From assembly GCA_029240815.1 (NCBI GenBank), contig JARDZO010000013.1, forward strand, positions 1-37,701: a DNA stretch of 37,701 nucleotides, read 5' to 3'. A program made the position numbers and the translations under genes. The stretch is from Brevibacillus sp. Lineage in GTDB: Bacteria; Bacillota; Bacilli; Brevibacillales; Brevibacillaceae. Numbering within the stretch: position 1 is the first letter of the stretch; each line of letters opens with the position of its first letter. Shown here one piece after another: positions 7,744-17,625 of the stretch. Below the pieces are notes generated by a model. It did no database searches. It was not told where the DNA came from and saw only the letters and a program-made list of their open reading frames with translations.

Positions 7744-8526
7744 ATGAATCTCTTCTTGATGTACCTTCCCATTTTTTTGCTTGTGTTTGTAAGAATGAGT
7801 TCCTTTATTGTCGCGGCTCCCTTCTTTTCGATAAAAGGGGTACCCAATCAATTCAAAATAGCGTTAGCCTTTATCATGGCGTTGATCAGTTTTCAATACA
7901 TACCCGTTCAGGCACAAATTACCATGGATTTGACTTTCATCCTTCATGTGTGCAAGGAAGCGTTAGTAGGACTTATCCTCGGTTATATTTGTGAATTGAT
8001 GTTCGTAGCTGTTCAGGTCGCTGGTGGTCTGATGGACATGCAGATGGGACTGGCGATGGCCAACGTAATTGACCCGAGGACGGGTGCATACGTACCGATC
8101 ACGGGTAACTTCAAAAACATCCTGGCCATTCTCTACTTTTTCAGTATAAATGGTCATCACATGCTCATACGGGGAATCATCAAAAGCTATGAAGCGATCC
8201 CAGTAGAAGCGGTGTGGGCGGCATTTGGCAGTGAGCAAGTCATGATGACCGCAGTCAAAGTCTTTCAAAATATGTTTCTCAGTGCATTTATGATGGCGGC
8301 CCCGATCGTTGTTGCGTTATTCCTAGTGGACCTCTCCCTAGGGATCATCGCTAAATCAGTACCGCAATTTAATATTTTCGTGGTAGGTCTACCTATTAAA
8401 TTGCTGGCAGGATTTCTGTTATTGATTGTGGTGATGCCCGCTTTCCTGCTGACCTTGAACGGATTATTTGAAAGTATGTTCCGGGCACTCGCAGAAATGA
8501 TGAACATGCTCGGAGGCACACCATGA
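7744..8526 (+). CDS. fliR: Flagellar export gate protein FliR
   Basis: FliR is the single-copy gate subunit that completes the FliPQR helical channel. This 260-residue integral membrane protein has about six hydrophobic segments spread over its whole length and the conserved stretch MDMQMGLAMANVIDP near residues 98-112. It starts three bases after fliQ with no strong ribosome site of its own, which suggests translational coupling. Its TGA stop overlaps the flhB ATG (ATGA). The fusion to FlhB seen in some clostridia is absent here. Confidence 0.95.
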   Translation: MNLFLMYLPIFLLVFVRMSSFIVAAPFFSIKGVPNQFKIALAFIMALISFQYIPVQAQITMDLTFILHVCKEALVGLILGYICELMFVAVQVAGGLMDMQMGLAMANVIDPRTGAYVPITGNFKNILAILYFFSINGHHMLIRGIIKSYEAIPVEAVWAAFGSEQVMMTAVKVFQNMFLSAFMMAAPIVVALFLVDLSLGIIAKSVPQFNIFVVGLPIKLLAGFLLLIVVMPAFLLTLNGLFESMFRALAEMMNMLGGTP

Positions 8527-9620
8527 ATCAGATCAGATTTCATTATCCGATAGACCTGCAATTTTTCAACGGGGAAAAGACTGAAAAAGCGACGCCGAAG
8601 AAAAAAGACGATGCCAGAAAAAAAGGACAGGTTGCCAAGAGTCAAGATTTGTCCCCGGCGATCGCACTGACTGCCTTCTTCTTTCTATTGATCATGCTAG
8701 GCTCGAACATGCTAGCGACCTTTCAAAACATTATGCGAGAGTCGTTGATTACCTACACGAGCTGGCAGGTAAATGAAGAGAATCTGAAACTCATGGTATC
8801 GCAGCTTTCTTTTGAAGCGTTCAAAATCGCAGGTCCCGTATTAGGAGTTTCGTTACTCGTAGCTTTTGCTGTGAATTACATGCAGGTCGGTTGGTTAATT
8901 TCTACAGAACCACTTCAGATGAAGCTGGAAAAGTTAAATCCGATTGAAGGCGCAAAACGTATTTTTTCCTTACGTTCCATCGTAGAACTGCTCAAATCTT
9001 TATTAAAAATCAGTGCTGGTATGTTTGTTGCCTATACGATTTTGTGGAACACCAAAGATCAGGTGGTGCAGCTTTCTCTGAAGTCTTTGGGAACGGTACT
9101 ATCATTTACGGCGGGCGAGGTCGCCAAGCTAGGAATCTACCTCGGATTACTGTTGTTTGTCTTAGCGGTGTTGGATTACGCCTATCAGCGCTATGAACAC
9201 GAGAAAAATCTACGGATGTCCAAACAAGACCTGAAAGATGAACACAAGCAGGCAGAAGGGGATCCGCTGATTAAAGGAAAGATTCGTGAGCGGCAACGCA
9301 GCATGGCAATCCGGCGAATGATGCAGGAGCTGCCAAAAGCAGATGTGATTATTACGAACCCGACGCACTTTGCTGTTGCTATCCGTTATGACGCCAGTGC
9401 CATGAGTGCTCCAACGGTAGTAGCCAAAGGGCAAGACTATCTCGCGTTAAAAATCAGAGAAGTGGCCAAAAAACACCGGATCGTTACGATGGAAAACAAG
9501 CCCTTGGCCAGGGCTCTCTATAGTCAGGTTGAGATTGGACAACAAATTCCCGAAGAGTTGTTTAAAGCGGTAGCGGAAGTTCTCGCGTACGTGTACAAGC
9601 TGCAAGGGAAAGCGAAATAA
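8523..9620 (+). CDS. flhB: Flagellar export switch protein FlhB
   Basis: FlhB sets export specificity and changes state by self-cleavage when FliK reports hook completion. The 365-residue protein has the basic N-terminus with EKTEKATPKKKDDARKKGQV, four transmembrane helices (about 40-215), a linker helix, and the cytoplasmic domain with the autocleavage motif N279-P280-T281-H282. The cleavage motif and the downstream AVAIRYD strand are intact. It overlaps fliR by 4 bp. The partner ruler fliK is in the same operon. Confidence 0.97.
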   Translation: MNQIRFHYPIDLQFFNGEKTEKATPKKKDDARKKGQVAKSQDLSPAIALTAFFFLLIMLGSNMLATFQNIMRESLITYTSWQVNEENLKLMVSQLSFEAFKIAGPVLGVSLLVAFAVNYMQVGWLISTEPLQMKLEKLNPIEGAKRIFSLRSIVELLKSLLKISAGMFVAYTILWNTKDQVVQLSLKSLGTVLSFTAGEVAKLGIYLGLLLFVLAVLDYAYQRYEHEKNLRMSKQDLKDEHKQAEGDPLIKGKIRERQRSMAIRRMMQELPKADVIITNPTHFAVAIRYDASAMSAPTVVAKGQDYLALKIREVAKKHRIVTMENKPLARALYSQVEIGQQIPEELFKAVAEVLAYVYKLQGKAK

Positions 9621-9638
9621 GAGAAAGGAGAATGAACA

Positions 9639-11681
9639 GTGGGATTCAAGTTCAAGGAAATAGGTACGATCCTATTCGTGATAAGCATTGTGGTCATGAT
9701 GGTGATCCCACTCCCTTCACAACTGCTTGACTTGCTTTTAATTCTCAATATCTCCCTTGCGTTGACGATTTTGCTTGTGTCCATGTACACAAAGGAAACG
9801 TTGGAGTTTTCTATTTTCCCCACGGTCCTGCTCATTACTACCTTGTTTCGCCTGGCTTTGAATGTATCCACGACGAGGAACATTCTTTCTCACGGAGAAG
9901 GCGGCAAAGTGATTGAAACCTTTGGGGATTTTGTCGTTGGTGGAAACCAGGTAGTTGGTTTCGTTGTGTTTCTCATCTTGATCATCATCCAGTTTATCGT
10001 AATCACGAAAGGTTCCGAGCGTGTGGCAGAGGTAGCAGCCCGCTTTACGTTGGACGCGATGCCAGGGAAGCAGATGAGTATTGATGCGGATCTAAACGCA
10101 GGGATGATCACGGAAGTAGAAGCGCGAGCGCGGCGGAAAAAAATTGAGAATGAGGCAGACTTTTACGGAGCCATGGATGGTGCCAGTAAATTCGTAAAAG
10201 GGGATGCCATTGCCGGTATTATCATCTTTATCGTTAACATCATTGGAGGATTCATCATCGGGATGATCGTTCATGATATGGACTTTGCTGAATCTGCCTC
10301 TAAATTTACGACGATGTCGGTCGGGGATGCGCTCGTAAGCCAAATTCCGGCCCTGTTGATTTCGACAGCAGCTGGTATTATCGTGACACGTTCCACCTCC
10401 GGAGAAGGTCTCGGAGAAGACATCGTCAGGCAGATGTTCAACTTTCCACGACTTTTGTATATCGTTTCCGGATGCATGTTCTTGTTGGGGCTCTTTACAC
10501 CGATTGGATTGTTACCCGTACTCCCGGTAGCCGGAATCTTAGGTTTCGCTGCTTGGAAACTGAATAAGAAGCAACGGATGGAGATGCTCGAATCAGCAGA
10601 CAAAGTGGAAGAACAACAAATTGAAGAAGTTCGCAGTCCAGAAAGTGTGGTCAATCTGTTGCAGGTCGATCCGATCGAATTCGAATTTGGTTACGGCTTG
10701 ATCCCGTTGGCAGATGTCAAACAGGGCGGTGACTTACTCGATCGAGTCATTATGATTCGTCGTCAAATTGCTTTGGAAATGGGGATTGTCGTTCCTGTCA
10801 TCCGCATTCGGGATAACATCCAGCTTAAGCCCAATGAGTACATGATCAAGATCAAAGGCAATCAGGTAGCAAAAGGGGAAATTATGCTGGATCACTATCT
10901 GGCAATGAGCCCTGGGATAGAAGATGATTCCATTGTAGGGATAGAAACGGTAGAACCTGCGTTTGGATTACCTGCTTTATGGGTAACAGAAGAGAATAAG
11001 GAGATTGCCGAGTTGTCCGGTTATACGGTAGTCGACCCACCATCTGTCGTAGCCACACATTTGACCGAGATCATCAAGCGCCACGCGCACGAACTGTTAG
11101 GCCGTCAGGAGACGCGTGCACTGATCGACAATGTGAGAGAGACGGCACCGGTGCTGGTGGACGAGCTCATACCAGGATCTCTGTCTATCGGCGATGTGCA
11201 GAAGGTGCTGCAAAAGTTGCTCCGGGAAAAAGTATCGGTACGCAACTTGAATGTCATCCTCGAGGCTTTGGCGGACCATGCTCTGTACACCAAAGATCCA
11301 GAAGTTCTGACAGAGTATGTACGACAGGCAATGTCGAGGCAAATCACTCTTCAGTTTACAGAGCCTGGACAGCCGCTTCGAGTACTCACAGCGGGTGCCG
11401 GTCTGGAGAAAGCAATCTCCGAACACGTCGAGCAATCTGAGCAAGGCAGCTATTTGGCGATGGATCCGGAAACGTCTCAGCGGATCTACCAGACGATGTC
11501 TGCAGAGGTAGGGAAAATGATCAACTCGGGACAACAGCCGATCATCCTTTCTTCACCAGCCATTCGTATGTATCTTCGTCAATTGCTTGATCGGATGATG
11601 CCGGACGTACCCGTTTTGTCATACAGCGAGTTGGAGCCACATGTTGAAGTGCAAAGCGTAGGGATGGTGAACATTTCGTGA
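9639..11681 (+). CDS. flhA: Flagellar export protein FlhA
   Basis: FlhA is the large export apparatus protein that couples proton flow to subunit transfer and docks chaperone-substrate complexes. The 680-residue protein has an N-terminal membrane domain with about eight helices (to about residue 310), including the family signature region RLALNVSTTRNIL and the cytoplasmic loop with DADLNAGMITEVEARARRKK. The long cytosolic domain (about 340-680) follows. Translation starts at GTG 9639 after GAAAGGAG; a nearby ATG at 9632 is out of frame. The stop overlaps the flhF start as GTGA. Full length and all regions are present. Confidence 0.97.
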   Translation: MGFKFKEIGTILFVISIVVMMVIPLPSQLLDLLLILNISLALTILLVSMYTKETLEFSIFPTVLLITTLFRLALNVSTTRNILSHGEGGKVIETFGDFVVGGNQVVGFVVFLILIIIQFIVITKGSERVAEVAARFTLDAMPGKQMSIDADLNAGMITEVEARARRKKIENEADFYGAMDGASKFVKGDAIAGIIIFIVNIIGGFIIGMIVHDMDFAESASKFTTMSVGDALVSQIPALLISTAAGIIVTRSTSGEGLGEDIVRQMFNFPRLLYIVSGCMFLLGLFTPIGLLPVLPVAGILGFAAWKLNKKQRMEMLESADKVEEQQIEEVRSPESVVNLLQVDPIEFEFGYGLIPLADVKQGGDLLDRVIMIRRQIALEMGIVVPVIRIRDNIQLKPNEYMIKIKGNQVAKGEIMLDHYLAMSPGIEDDSIVGIETVEPAFGLPALWVTEENKEIAELSGYTVVDPPSVVATHLTEIIKRHAHELLGRQETRALIDNVRETAPVLVDELIPGSLSIGDVQKVLQKLLREKVSVRNLNVILEALADHALYTKDPEVLTEYVRQAMSRQITLQFTEPGQPLRVLTAGAGLEKAISEHVEQSEQGSYLAMDPETSQRIYQTMSAEVGKMINSGQQPIILSSPAIRMYLRQLLDRMMPDVPVLSYSELEPHVEVQSVGMVNIS

Positions 11682-13027
11682 GAGTGAAACGTTACATAGT
11701 CGATTCAATGCCAGAAGCGCTGGACAAGATCAGAGTGGATTTGGGAAAGGATGCCGTTATTTTAAATTCCAAGCCTGTTAAAACAGGTGGATTGTTTGGG
11801 ATGTTTGGCAAGATGCGCATAGAAGTGATTGCAGCAGTAGATGAAAAGGCATCTGACAACGAGAAAACTCAGGGGTCCAGTAAGAATCGACAAATGGACG
11901 CTACCACTCGACCACAGACAGGGGCTTATACGGCGAAACAAGCGTATCGAAATGCTGCTGTCCCTCAACCAATCAAGTCGGAAAGTGCGGTTGCAGTGCA
12001 GGAACGTGACCCCTTACCGGCAGGTGCATCCCAGGAACCGAAAAGAGATTTCGTATCTCGTGCAGCTGCTCATGGAAATGCTCCACATGAACGGACGAAG
12101 CAGCCTGACCCGATGCCTCAAACTTCCAGGCTAGTGGAGAATCAGACCGGACCAGCTGGCACTGAAGAATTAGCGAGCGAAGTAAGAGGGATGCGACAGA
12201 TGTTCCAAAAGCTTCTCGTTCACGACTTGAGCCAGCAGCTCCCGGAGGCTATCCAAGCCATTCGTACACGTCTTTTGGAACAAGGCGTTACCGAAGAAGT
12301 CACTGCGGAAATCTTGAAAAAGTTGATGGAAAAGACGTATGCGGGTCATCAATGGCAGGCGGATGAAGCACGAGACGCTTGTCGAGAGATCATTACCGGA
12401 ATGCTCGCTTCTAACGCTCAGACATCTGTAAAACTGGAACGATCTGTGCAGTACGCATTTTTCTTTGGGCCTACAGGAGTGGGAAAAACCACGACGATAG
12501 CAAAAATGGCTGCCAACAGCATGCTGAAAGAAAAAAGAAGAATTGGTTTTATCACAGCGGATACGTATCGAATGGCAGCCGTCGAACAATTGAAAACGTA
12601 CGCGAACATCCTCAATGTCCCGATGGAGGTCGTGTTTCAACCGAAAGAAATGGTCACCGCGATGGAGCGTTTGAGCGACTGTGATCTGATATTTGTAGAC
12701 ACGGCTGGGCGCAATTTCCGTAATGACGAATACGTACAGGGGATTCGGGATCTCGTTGAGCATGGGACAAACAGCGTGAATTATTTGGTGCTCAGTTTGA
12801 CTTCCAAATACACCGACATGAAGGCCATCATCCAGAGCTTTTCTGATGTACCTGTCAAACAAGTAATCTTTACGAAGGCGGATGAGACACAGAGCTTTGG
12901 TACCATGTTGAATGTTTCGGAGGAGATGAAGCTGACTCTCTCCTATATCACGACCGGTCAAAATGTTCCGGATGATATTGTCGTAGCGACACCTACGCTC
13001 GTTTCATCCATGGTAGTGGGAGACTGA
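11678..13027 (+). CDS. flhF: SRP-type GTPase FlhF, flagellar placement
   Basis: FlhF is an SRP-family GTPase that marks where new flagella are built. The 449 residues divide into a short conserved B domain (about 1-50, beginning RVKRYIVDSMPEAL), a long low-complexity linker (about 60-165), and the NG GTPase domain. The P-loop GPTGVGKTTT is at residues 264-273; DTAGR and TKADE follow as further nucleotide motifs. The start is GTG 11678, overlapping flhA by 4 bp. The regulator gene flhG comes 4 bp after the stop. Confidence 0.96.
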   Translation: MRVKRYIVDSMPEALDKIRVDLGKDAVILNSKPVKTGGLFGMFGKMRIEVIAAVDEKASDNEKTQGSSKNRQMDATTRPQTGAYTAKQAYRNAAVPQPIKSESAVAVQERDPLPAGASQEPKRDFVSRAAAHGNAPHERTKQPDPMPQTSRLVENQTGPAGTEELASEVRGMRQMFQKLLVHDLSQQLPEAIQAIRTRLLEQGVTEEVTAEILKKLMEKTYAGHQWQADEARDACREIITGMLASNAQTSVKLERSVQYAFFFGPTGVGKTTTIAKMAANSMLKEKRRIGFITADTYRMAAVEQLKTYANILNVPMEVVFQPKEMVTAMERLSDCDLIFVDTAGRNFRNDEYVQGIRDLVEHGTNSVNYLVLSLTSKYTDMKAIIQSFSDVPVKQVIFTKADETQSFGTMLNVSEEMKLTLSYITTGQNVPDDIVVATPTLVSSMVVGD

Positions 13028-13031
13028 ATGG

Positions 13032-13895
13032 ATGCGTGATCAAGCCGAACAACTCCGCCAACGTATTCAACAGAGCACCCAGAAGCGACCGACGAAACTC
13101 GTAACCGTAACCAGTGGTAAAGGTGGGGTAGGGAAGTCCAATTTCAGTCTCAACTTCGGCCTCGGATTGATTGAAAGAGGACACAAGGCAGTCTTGTTCG
13201 ATGTGGATCTAGGCCTCGCCAATCTGGATGTCTTGATGGGCATCACGCCAAAAAAGCATTTGTTCCATCTGTTAGAACCAGATACGACGGTATGGGACAT
13301 CATGGAGCAAGGACCCGGGCAATTAGAATTTATTGCAGGTGGGTCGGGTTTTACGCAGATCATGCAATTAGATAATGACAAGCTGGACCTTCTTTTTACC
13401 AAGCTAGATCCACTGCAAGGTTACGCGGATACGATTATTTTTGACACAGGAGCTGGCTTGTCCAGAGAATCGTTGCACTTCATGCTATCCTCGGACGAAG
13501 TGATTGTCGTGACAACACCTGAGCCACCCGCGATCACGGATGCCTATGCCGTAATCAAAATGCTGCACTCCCGCAATCCTGCGGTCAAGATTCGACTCGT
13601 GATCAACCGTGCGACATCGGAACGGGAAGGGAAAATGACTGCCGACAAGCTGGCGATGGTAGCGAAACGTTTTCTAAACATGGAAATTCATTCGTTAGGG
13701 TTTGTCTCGGATGATTCCCATGTATCAAAAGCAGTTAAGCTGCAGCGTCCTTTTCTACTTACATATCCGCAATCGCTAGCTTCACGGAGCATTCGGAATT
13801 TGGTTGGGCGGTATTTGGAAAGTTCCACAAAATCAGATATCCCAGCGAATGGTCTCAAAGGATTCCTAGCGAGGCTGAAACACTTCATTCGATAA
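13032..13895 (+). CDS. flhG: MinD-like ATPase FlhG (YlxH), flagellar number control
   Basis: FlhG is a MinD/ParA-type ATPase that controls flagellar number and pattern and stimulates FlhF. The 287-residue protein begins with D3-Q4-A5-E6-Q7-L8-R9, matching the DQAxxLR activator motif known for FlhF stimulation. The deviant Walker A motif KGGVGKS is at 30-36, with both lysines present. Further ATPase parts include LFDVDLGLANLDVLMG and FDTGAG. The C-terminus ends in an amphipathic helix (FLARLKHFIR) of the membrane-targeting kind. The start ATG 13032 lies 4 bp after flhF, with GGGAG upstream; an ATG at 13028 is out of frame and stops after three codons. Confidence 0.95.
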   Translation: MRDQAEQLRQRIQQSTQKRPTKLVTVTSGKGGVGKSNFSLNFGLGLIERGHKAVLFDVDLGLANLDVLMGITPKKHLFHLLEPDTTVWDIMEQGPGQLEFIAGGSGFTQIMQLDNDKLDLLFTKLDPLQGYADTIIFDTGAGLSRESLHFMLSSDEVIVVTTPEPPAITDAYAVIKMLHSRNPAVKIRLVINRATSEREGKMTADKLAMVAKRFLNMEIHSLGFVSDDSHVSKAVKLQRPFLLTYPQSLASRSIRNLVGRYLESSTKSDIPANGLKGFLARLKHFIR

Positions 13896-13929
13896 GTCAA
13901 CAGGGTGTAGGGAAGGGAGCGACATTGCT

Positions 13930-15063
13930 TTGAGTAAAATTCGTGTTCTTGTCACAGACGATTCTGCATTCATGAGAAAAGTTGTTTCTGACATTTTATC
14001 GACAGATCCAGATATCGAAGTCATCGATCGAGCAAGAAACGGACTCGAGTGTATTGAAAAATGCAAGCAACTGAATCCGGATGTCCTCACGTTGGATATT
14101 GAAATGCCCGTCATGGACGGACTGACAGCGTTGAAGTCATTGATGAGCGATCATCCCTTGCCGATCGTTATGTTGAGTAGCCTGACGAGAGAGGGAGCGG
14201 ATGCGACCATTCATGCGTTGGAATTGGGAGCATTCGACTTTGTAACTAAGCCATCCGGACCGATATCGCTTGATATACATAAAGTTGGCGATCGCTTGAT
14301 TGAGCGGGTAAAAGCAGCCTATCTCACAAAAGGGCGCTTGCAACGACAATCCGTTATTCAGAATTCGATCAAGCCTCTAGTGTCGGATCCATCGCCACCA
14401 GTTAAGACGGTTGTTCCTGCACCTGTTACTACAGTAGCAAAAACGACTGTTATAGAGCGGGAACTGCCAACGAGAAAGATCGGCATTGCAAAGCCAAAGC
14501 TGGTAACTTTGGGAACCTCTACAGGTGGACCGAAAGCACTACAAATCGTTTTGACAGCGATACCAGCTGATTTTCCTGCTCCAATCGCTGTTGTTCAACA
14601 CATGCCTGCCGGCTTTACCAAATCGTTGGCGCAGCGACTGAATACTTTGTCGAAAATCCGCGTAACTGAGGTCGAGGATGGACAAGTACTGGAGCCAGGT
14701 ACGGCCTATATAGCGCCTGGAGGCTTCCATTTTGAAGTTCGGCAAGTGAATGGCCGACTGCAGGCTCATCTGCATCAGGAGGAGCCGCGCGGAGGTCATC
14801 GTCCTTCAGTCGACATTTTATTTGAATCAGTCAGTCGATTGACAAATGTAGACAAATGGGCAATTATCATGACAGGCATGGGAAATGATGGGACAAAAGG
14901 TCTAAAGTTGATGAAAGAACTCGGGACTGTTACGAGTATTGTCGAAGATGAGTCGACTTGTGTCGTATACGGAATGCCCCGTTCAGCCGTTCATGCGGGC
15001 CTGGCTGACAACGTAGCCCCTGTTGATAAAATTCCAGAGCTGTTGTGCAAGCTCGTGCACTGA
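13930..15063 (+). CDS. cheB: Chemotaxis methylesterase/deamidase CheB
   Basis: CheB removes methyl groups from chemoreceptors as part of adaptation. The 377-residue protein has a receiver domain (1-120; D10/D11 and phosphoacceptor D56), a variable linker (about 135-180), and a methylesterase domain with the catalytic triad S197 (GTSTGG), H224 (QHMP) and D320 (GMGNDG). Translation starts at TTG 13930, about 10 bases after GAAGGGAG. The ATG at 13971 would remove the first receiver strand and is unlikely. cheA follows after 20 bp. CheR is not in this window. Confidence 0.96.
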   Translation: MSKIRVLVTDDSAFMRKVVSDILSTDPDIEVIDRARNGLECIEKCKQLNPDVLTLDIEMPVMDGLTALKSLMSDHPLPIVMLSSLTREGADATIHALELGAFDFVTKPSGPISLDIHKVGDRLIERVKAAYLTKGRLQRQSVIQNSIKPLVSDPSPPVKTVVPAPVTTVAKTTVIERELPTRKIGIAKPKLVTLGTSTGGPKALQIVLTAIPADFPAPIAVVQHMPAGFTKSLAQRLNTLSKIRVTEVEDGQVLEPGTAYIAPGGFHFEVRQVNGRLQAHLHQEEPRGGHRPSVDILFESVSRLTNVDKWAIIMTGMGNDGTKGLKLMKELGTVTSIVEDESTCVVYGMPRSAVHAGLADNVAPVDKIPELLCKLVH

Positions 15064-15083
15064 TTTTGGGAGGTGGATCACCG

Positions 15084-17120
15084 ATGGATATGAATCAGTA
15101 TTTGGACATGTTTATCGAAGAATCGAAAGAACATTTGCAAGCAATCAATGCAAATCTGCTCCTGTTGGAAAATGATCCGGGTAACATTACACATGTAAAG
15201 GAAATTTTCCGCTCTGCTCATACCCTCAAAGGGATGTCGGCAACCATGGGCTTTGAAGACATGGCGAGCCTGACGCACGAAGCAGAAAACGTGTTAGACC
15301 TCATCCGCAACCAAAAGCTGACGATAAACAGCGACATCATGGACGTCATTTTCCATAGCGTCGATTTGATCGAAGGCATGGTTATCGACATTACCGAAGG
15401 CGGAAATGGTTCAGCAGATGTCTCGATTCCGGTGAAAAAACTGCGATCGATCGTAGCCGGTGATTTTAGCGCCGAGATGGAAGTCGCTGCGGCAATTGCG
15501 GTTGAAGAAGAAGCTCCTGTAGCGGAGCAGGCAGTGGTCGGAGAAAATGAGCTGGACGACTACGCTCTGATGGTCTTGAAACAATCCAAAGAGTTAGGCA
15601 ACCAATTGATGTGGATCAAGGTTACGTTAAATGATAATTGCTTGCTCAAAGCTGCTCGTTCCTACATGGTATTCGATCAGCTAGAATCGCTGGGTGAAGT
15701 CATCAAGACCAAACCGACTGTGGAAGACATCGAGAACGAGCGCTTCGAAACATCATTTGAGATCGCCTACGTGACCATGCAATCCGAGGAAAAAATTCGC
15801 AACACGATTTTAAACATTTCCGAGATTCAGGATGTGAAAATCGATCCGATCCAACTGAAAGAAGCAACAGCTCCAGCACCAGTTGTTGCTGCGCCTGCAG
15901 AGACAGCTTCTGAAGTGAAAAAAGCACCGGAGGCACAGCCAACCGCAACACGTAAGCAAGCGGCTGGCGGTAAAACGATCCGCGTAGATATCGATCGTCT
16001 GGATGTTCTGATGAATCTGTTTAGCGAGCTTGTTATCGACCGTGGTCGACTCGAACAGTTGGCCAAAGAAATTGGCAAGAATGAGCTGCAGGAAACCGTT
16101 GAACACATGAGTCGTATCAGTGGAGACCTGCAAAACATCATTTTGACAATGCGAATGGTTCCAGTCGAACAAGTTTTTAATCGCTTCCCACGTATGATCC
16201 GAGATTTACAAAAAGATTTAAACAAGAAAGTCAATCTCGAAATCATCGGTGCTGAAACAGAGCTGGATCGTACCGTTATCGATGAAATTGGTGACCCGCT
16301 CAATCACTTGCTGCGCAATTCCTTAGACCATGGCATCGAGTCTCCTGCTGATAGGAAAAAAGCAGGAAAACCAGAAGAAGGCACCATTGTGCTGAGAGCC
16401 TACCATAGTGGGAACCACGTCTTTATTGAAGTAAAAGACGATGGAGCGGGTATCAACAAGGATCGGGTGCTGAAAAAGGCTATTGAGCGAGGGATCGTTA
16501 ACCCTGCAAATACGGACAGCATGAGTGACAAACAAATCCATGAATTGTTGTTTGCCGCTGGCTTTAGCACAGCTGAAGTCATTTCGGATATATCCGGTAG
16601 AGGCGTAGGCCTGGATGTAGTGAAGTCCAAGATCGAATCACTTGGTGGCAGTGTCGGAGTTGATTCCGTACGCGGACAAGGCACGACGTTCTTGATCCAG
16701 CTTCCACTCACTCTCTCTATTATTTCAGCCATGCTCGTACAAGTGCAGGATGAGAAATATGCAGTTCCGCTGAGCTCGATTATCGAAACGGCTGTATTCA
16801 AGAAAGATCAGATCATGATGGCTCACCGCCAAAAAGTGATCGACTTCAGGGGAAGAGTGGTTCCACTTGTATCCCTTCAAGACATTTTCCAAGTGCCTGT
16901 GAGTGATGCGGCAGTCGATGAAGATGAAGTTGCTGTCATCATCGTACGAAAAGGGGAGAAGATGGCTGGACTAGTCGTCGATTCCTTCATCGGACAACAA
17001 GAGATCGTACTAAAATCCTTAGGCAAGTATCTGGTCAATGTTTTCGCCATCTCCGGTGCAACGATCTTAGGAGACGGTCAAGTAGCACTCATTATTGATT
17101 GCAATGCACTGATCAAGTAA
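15084..17120 (+). CDS. cheA: Chemotaxis histidine kinase CheA
   Basis: CheA autophosphorylates in response to receptors and passes phosphate to CheY and CheB. The 678-residue protein shows P1 with phosphorylated H46 (AHTLKG), a P2 region (about 160-260), and an Ala/Pro-rich linker (about 262-295). P3 is the dimerisation domain, and P4 the kinase with the N box NHLLRNSLDHGIE, DDGAGIN and GRGVGLDVV. The C-terminal P5 is a CheW-like domain. I chose ATG 15084, 7 bases after GGGAGGTGG; the in-frame ATG at 15045 is inside cheB. All catalytic boxes look intact. Confidence 0.97.
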   Translation: MDMNQYLDMFIEESKEHLQAINANLLLLENDPGNITHVKEIFRSAHTLKGMSATMGFEDMASLTHEAENVLDLIRNQKLTINSDIMDVIFHSVDLIEGMVIDITEGGNGSADVSIPVKKLRSIVAGDFSAEMEVAAAIAVEEEAPVAEQAVVGENELDDYALMVLKQSKELGNQLMWIKVTLNDNCLLKAARSYMVFDQLESLGEVIKTKPTVEDIENERFETSFEIAYVTMQSEEKIRNTILNISEIQDVKIDPIQLKEATAPAPVVAAPAETASEVKKAPEAQPTATRKQAAGGKTIRVDIDRLDVLMNLFSELVIDRGRLEQLAKEIGKNELQETVEHMSRISGDLQNIILTMRMVPVEQVFNRFPRMIRDLQKDLNKKVNLEIIGAETELDRTVIDEIGDPLNHLLRNSLDHGIESPADRKKAGKPEEGTIVLRAYHSGNHVFIEVKDDGAGINKDRVLKKAIERGIVNPANTDSMSDKQIHELLFAAGFSTAEVISDISGRGVGLDVVKSKIESLGGSVGVDSVRGQGTTFLIQLPLTLSIISAMLVQVQDEKYAVPLSSIIETAVFKKDQIMMAHRQKVIDFRGRVVPLVSLQDIFQVPVSDAAVDEDEVAVIIVRKGEKMAGLVVDSFIGQQEIVLKSLGKYLVNVFAISGATILGDGQVALIIDCNALIK

Positions 17121-17143
17121 AAGGAAAAAGGAGTGGCAGCCAC

Positions 17144-17620
17144 ATGCTCGAGCACAAGGAAATTGTAGGCGAAGTGAAAGTGATTGTCTTTCGTTTAAAA
17201 GATGAAGAGTACGGAGTCGAAGTCAACCAGGTCAAATCGATCGAAAAACTGGAGCACATTACACGTGTTCCTCGGACGCCAAAGTTTGTGAAAGGGGTAA
17301 TCAACCTGCGTGGAGTTGTGACCCCGATCATTGATTTGCGTAACCGCTTTGAATTGGAAGAAAGCGTCTACTCCGAATCGACTCGAATCATTATTGTGGC
17401 AGTGGGTGAGCTGGAAGTAGGCTTAATCGTAGATGCTGCAAACGACGTAATTGATATCGCAGTAGATGCGATTGAACCGCCTCCAGAAGTAGTCGGGGGA
17501 GTAGAGGCGGCATATCTGCGTGGCGTAGCCAAGCTGGACAAGCGTCTCTTGATTCTCTTGAATCTCGATAAAGTGTTGAGTACGGAAGAAATCAAGCAAT
17601 TGGACGCAATTGAGGGGTAA
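17144..17620 (+). CDS. cheW: Chemotaxis coupling protein CheW
   Basis: CheW links receptors to CheA in the signalling array. The 158-residue protein is a single CheW domain with typical strands FRLKDEEYGVEVNQVKSIE, the receptor-contact stretch RVPRTPKFVKGVINLRG, and PIIDLRNRF. I chose ATG 17144, which follows AAAAGGAGTGG; a longer in-frame start at 17099 lies inside the cheA end and adds unrelated residues. cheC follows after 5 bp. Confidence 0.96.
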   Translation: MLEHKEIVGEVKVIVFRLKDEEYGVEVNQVKSIEKLEHITRVPRTPKFVKGVINLRGVVTPIIDLRNRFELEESVYSESTRIIIVAVGELEVGLIVDAANDVIDIAVDAIEPPPEVVGGVEAAYLRGVAKLDKRLLILLNLDKVLSTEEIKQLDAIEG

Positions 17621-17625
17621 GAATA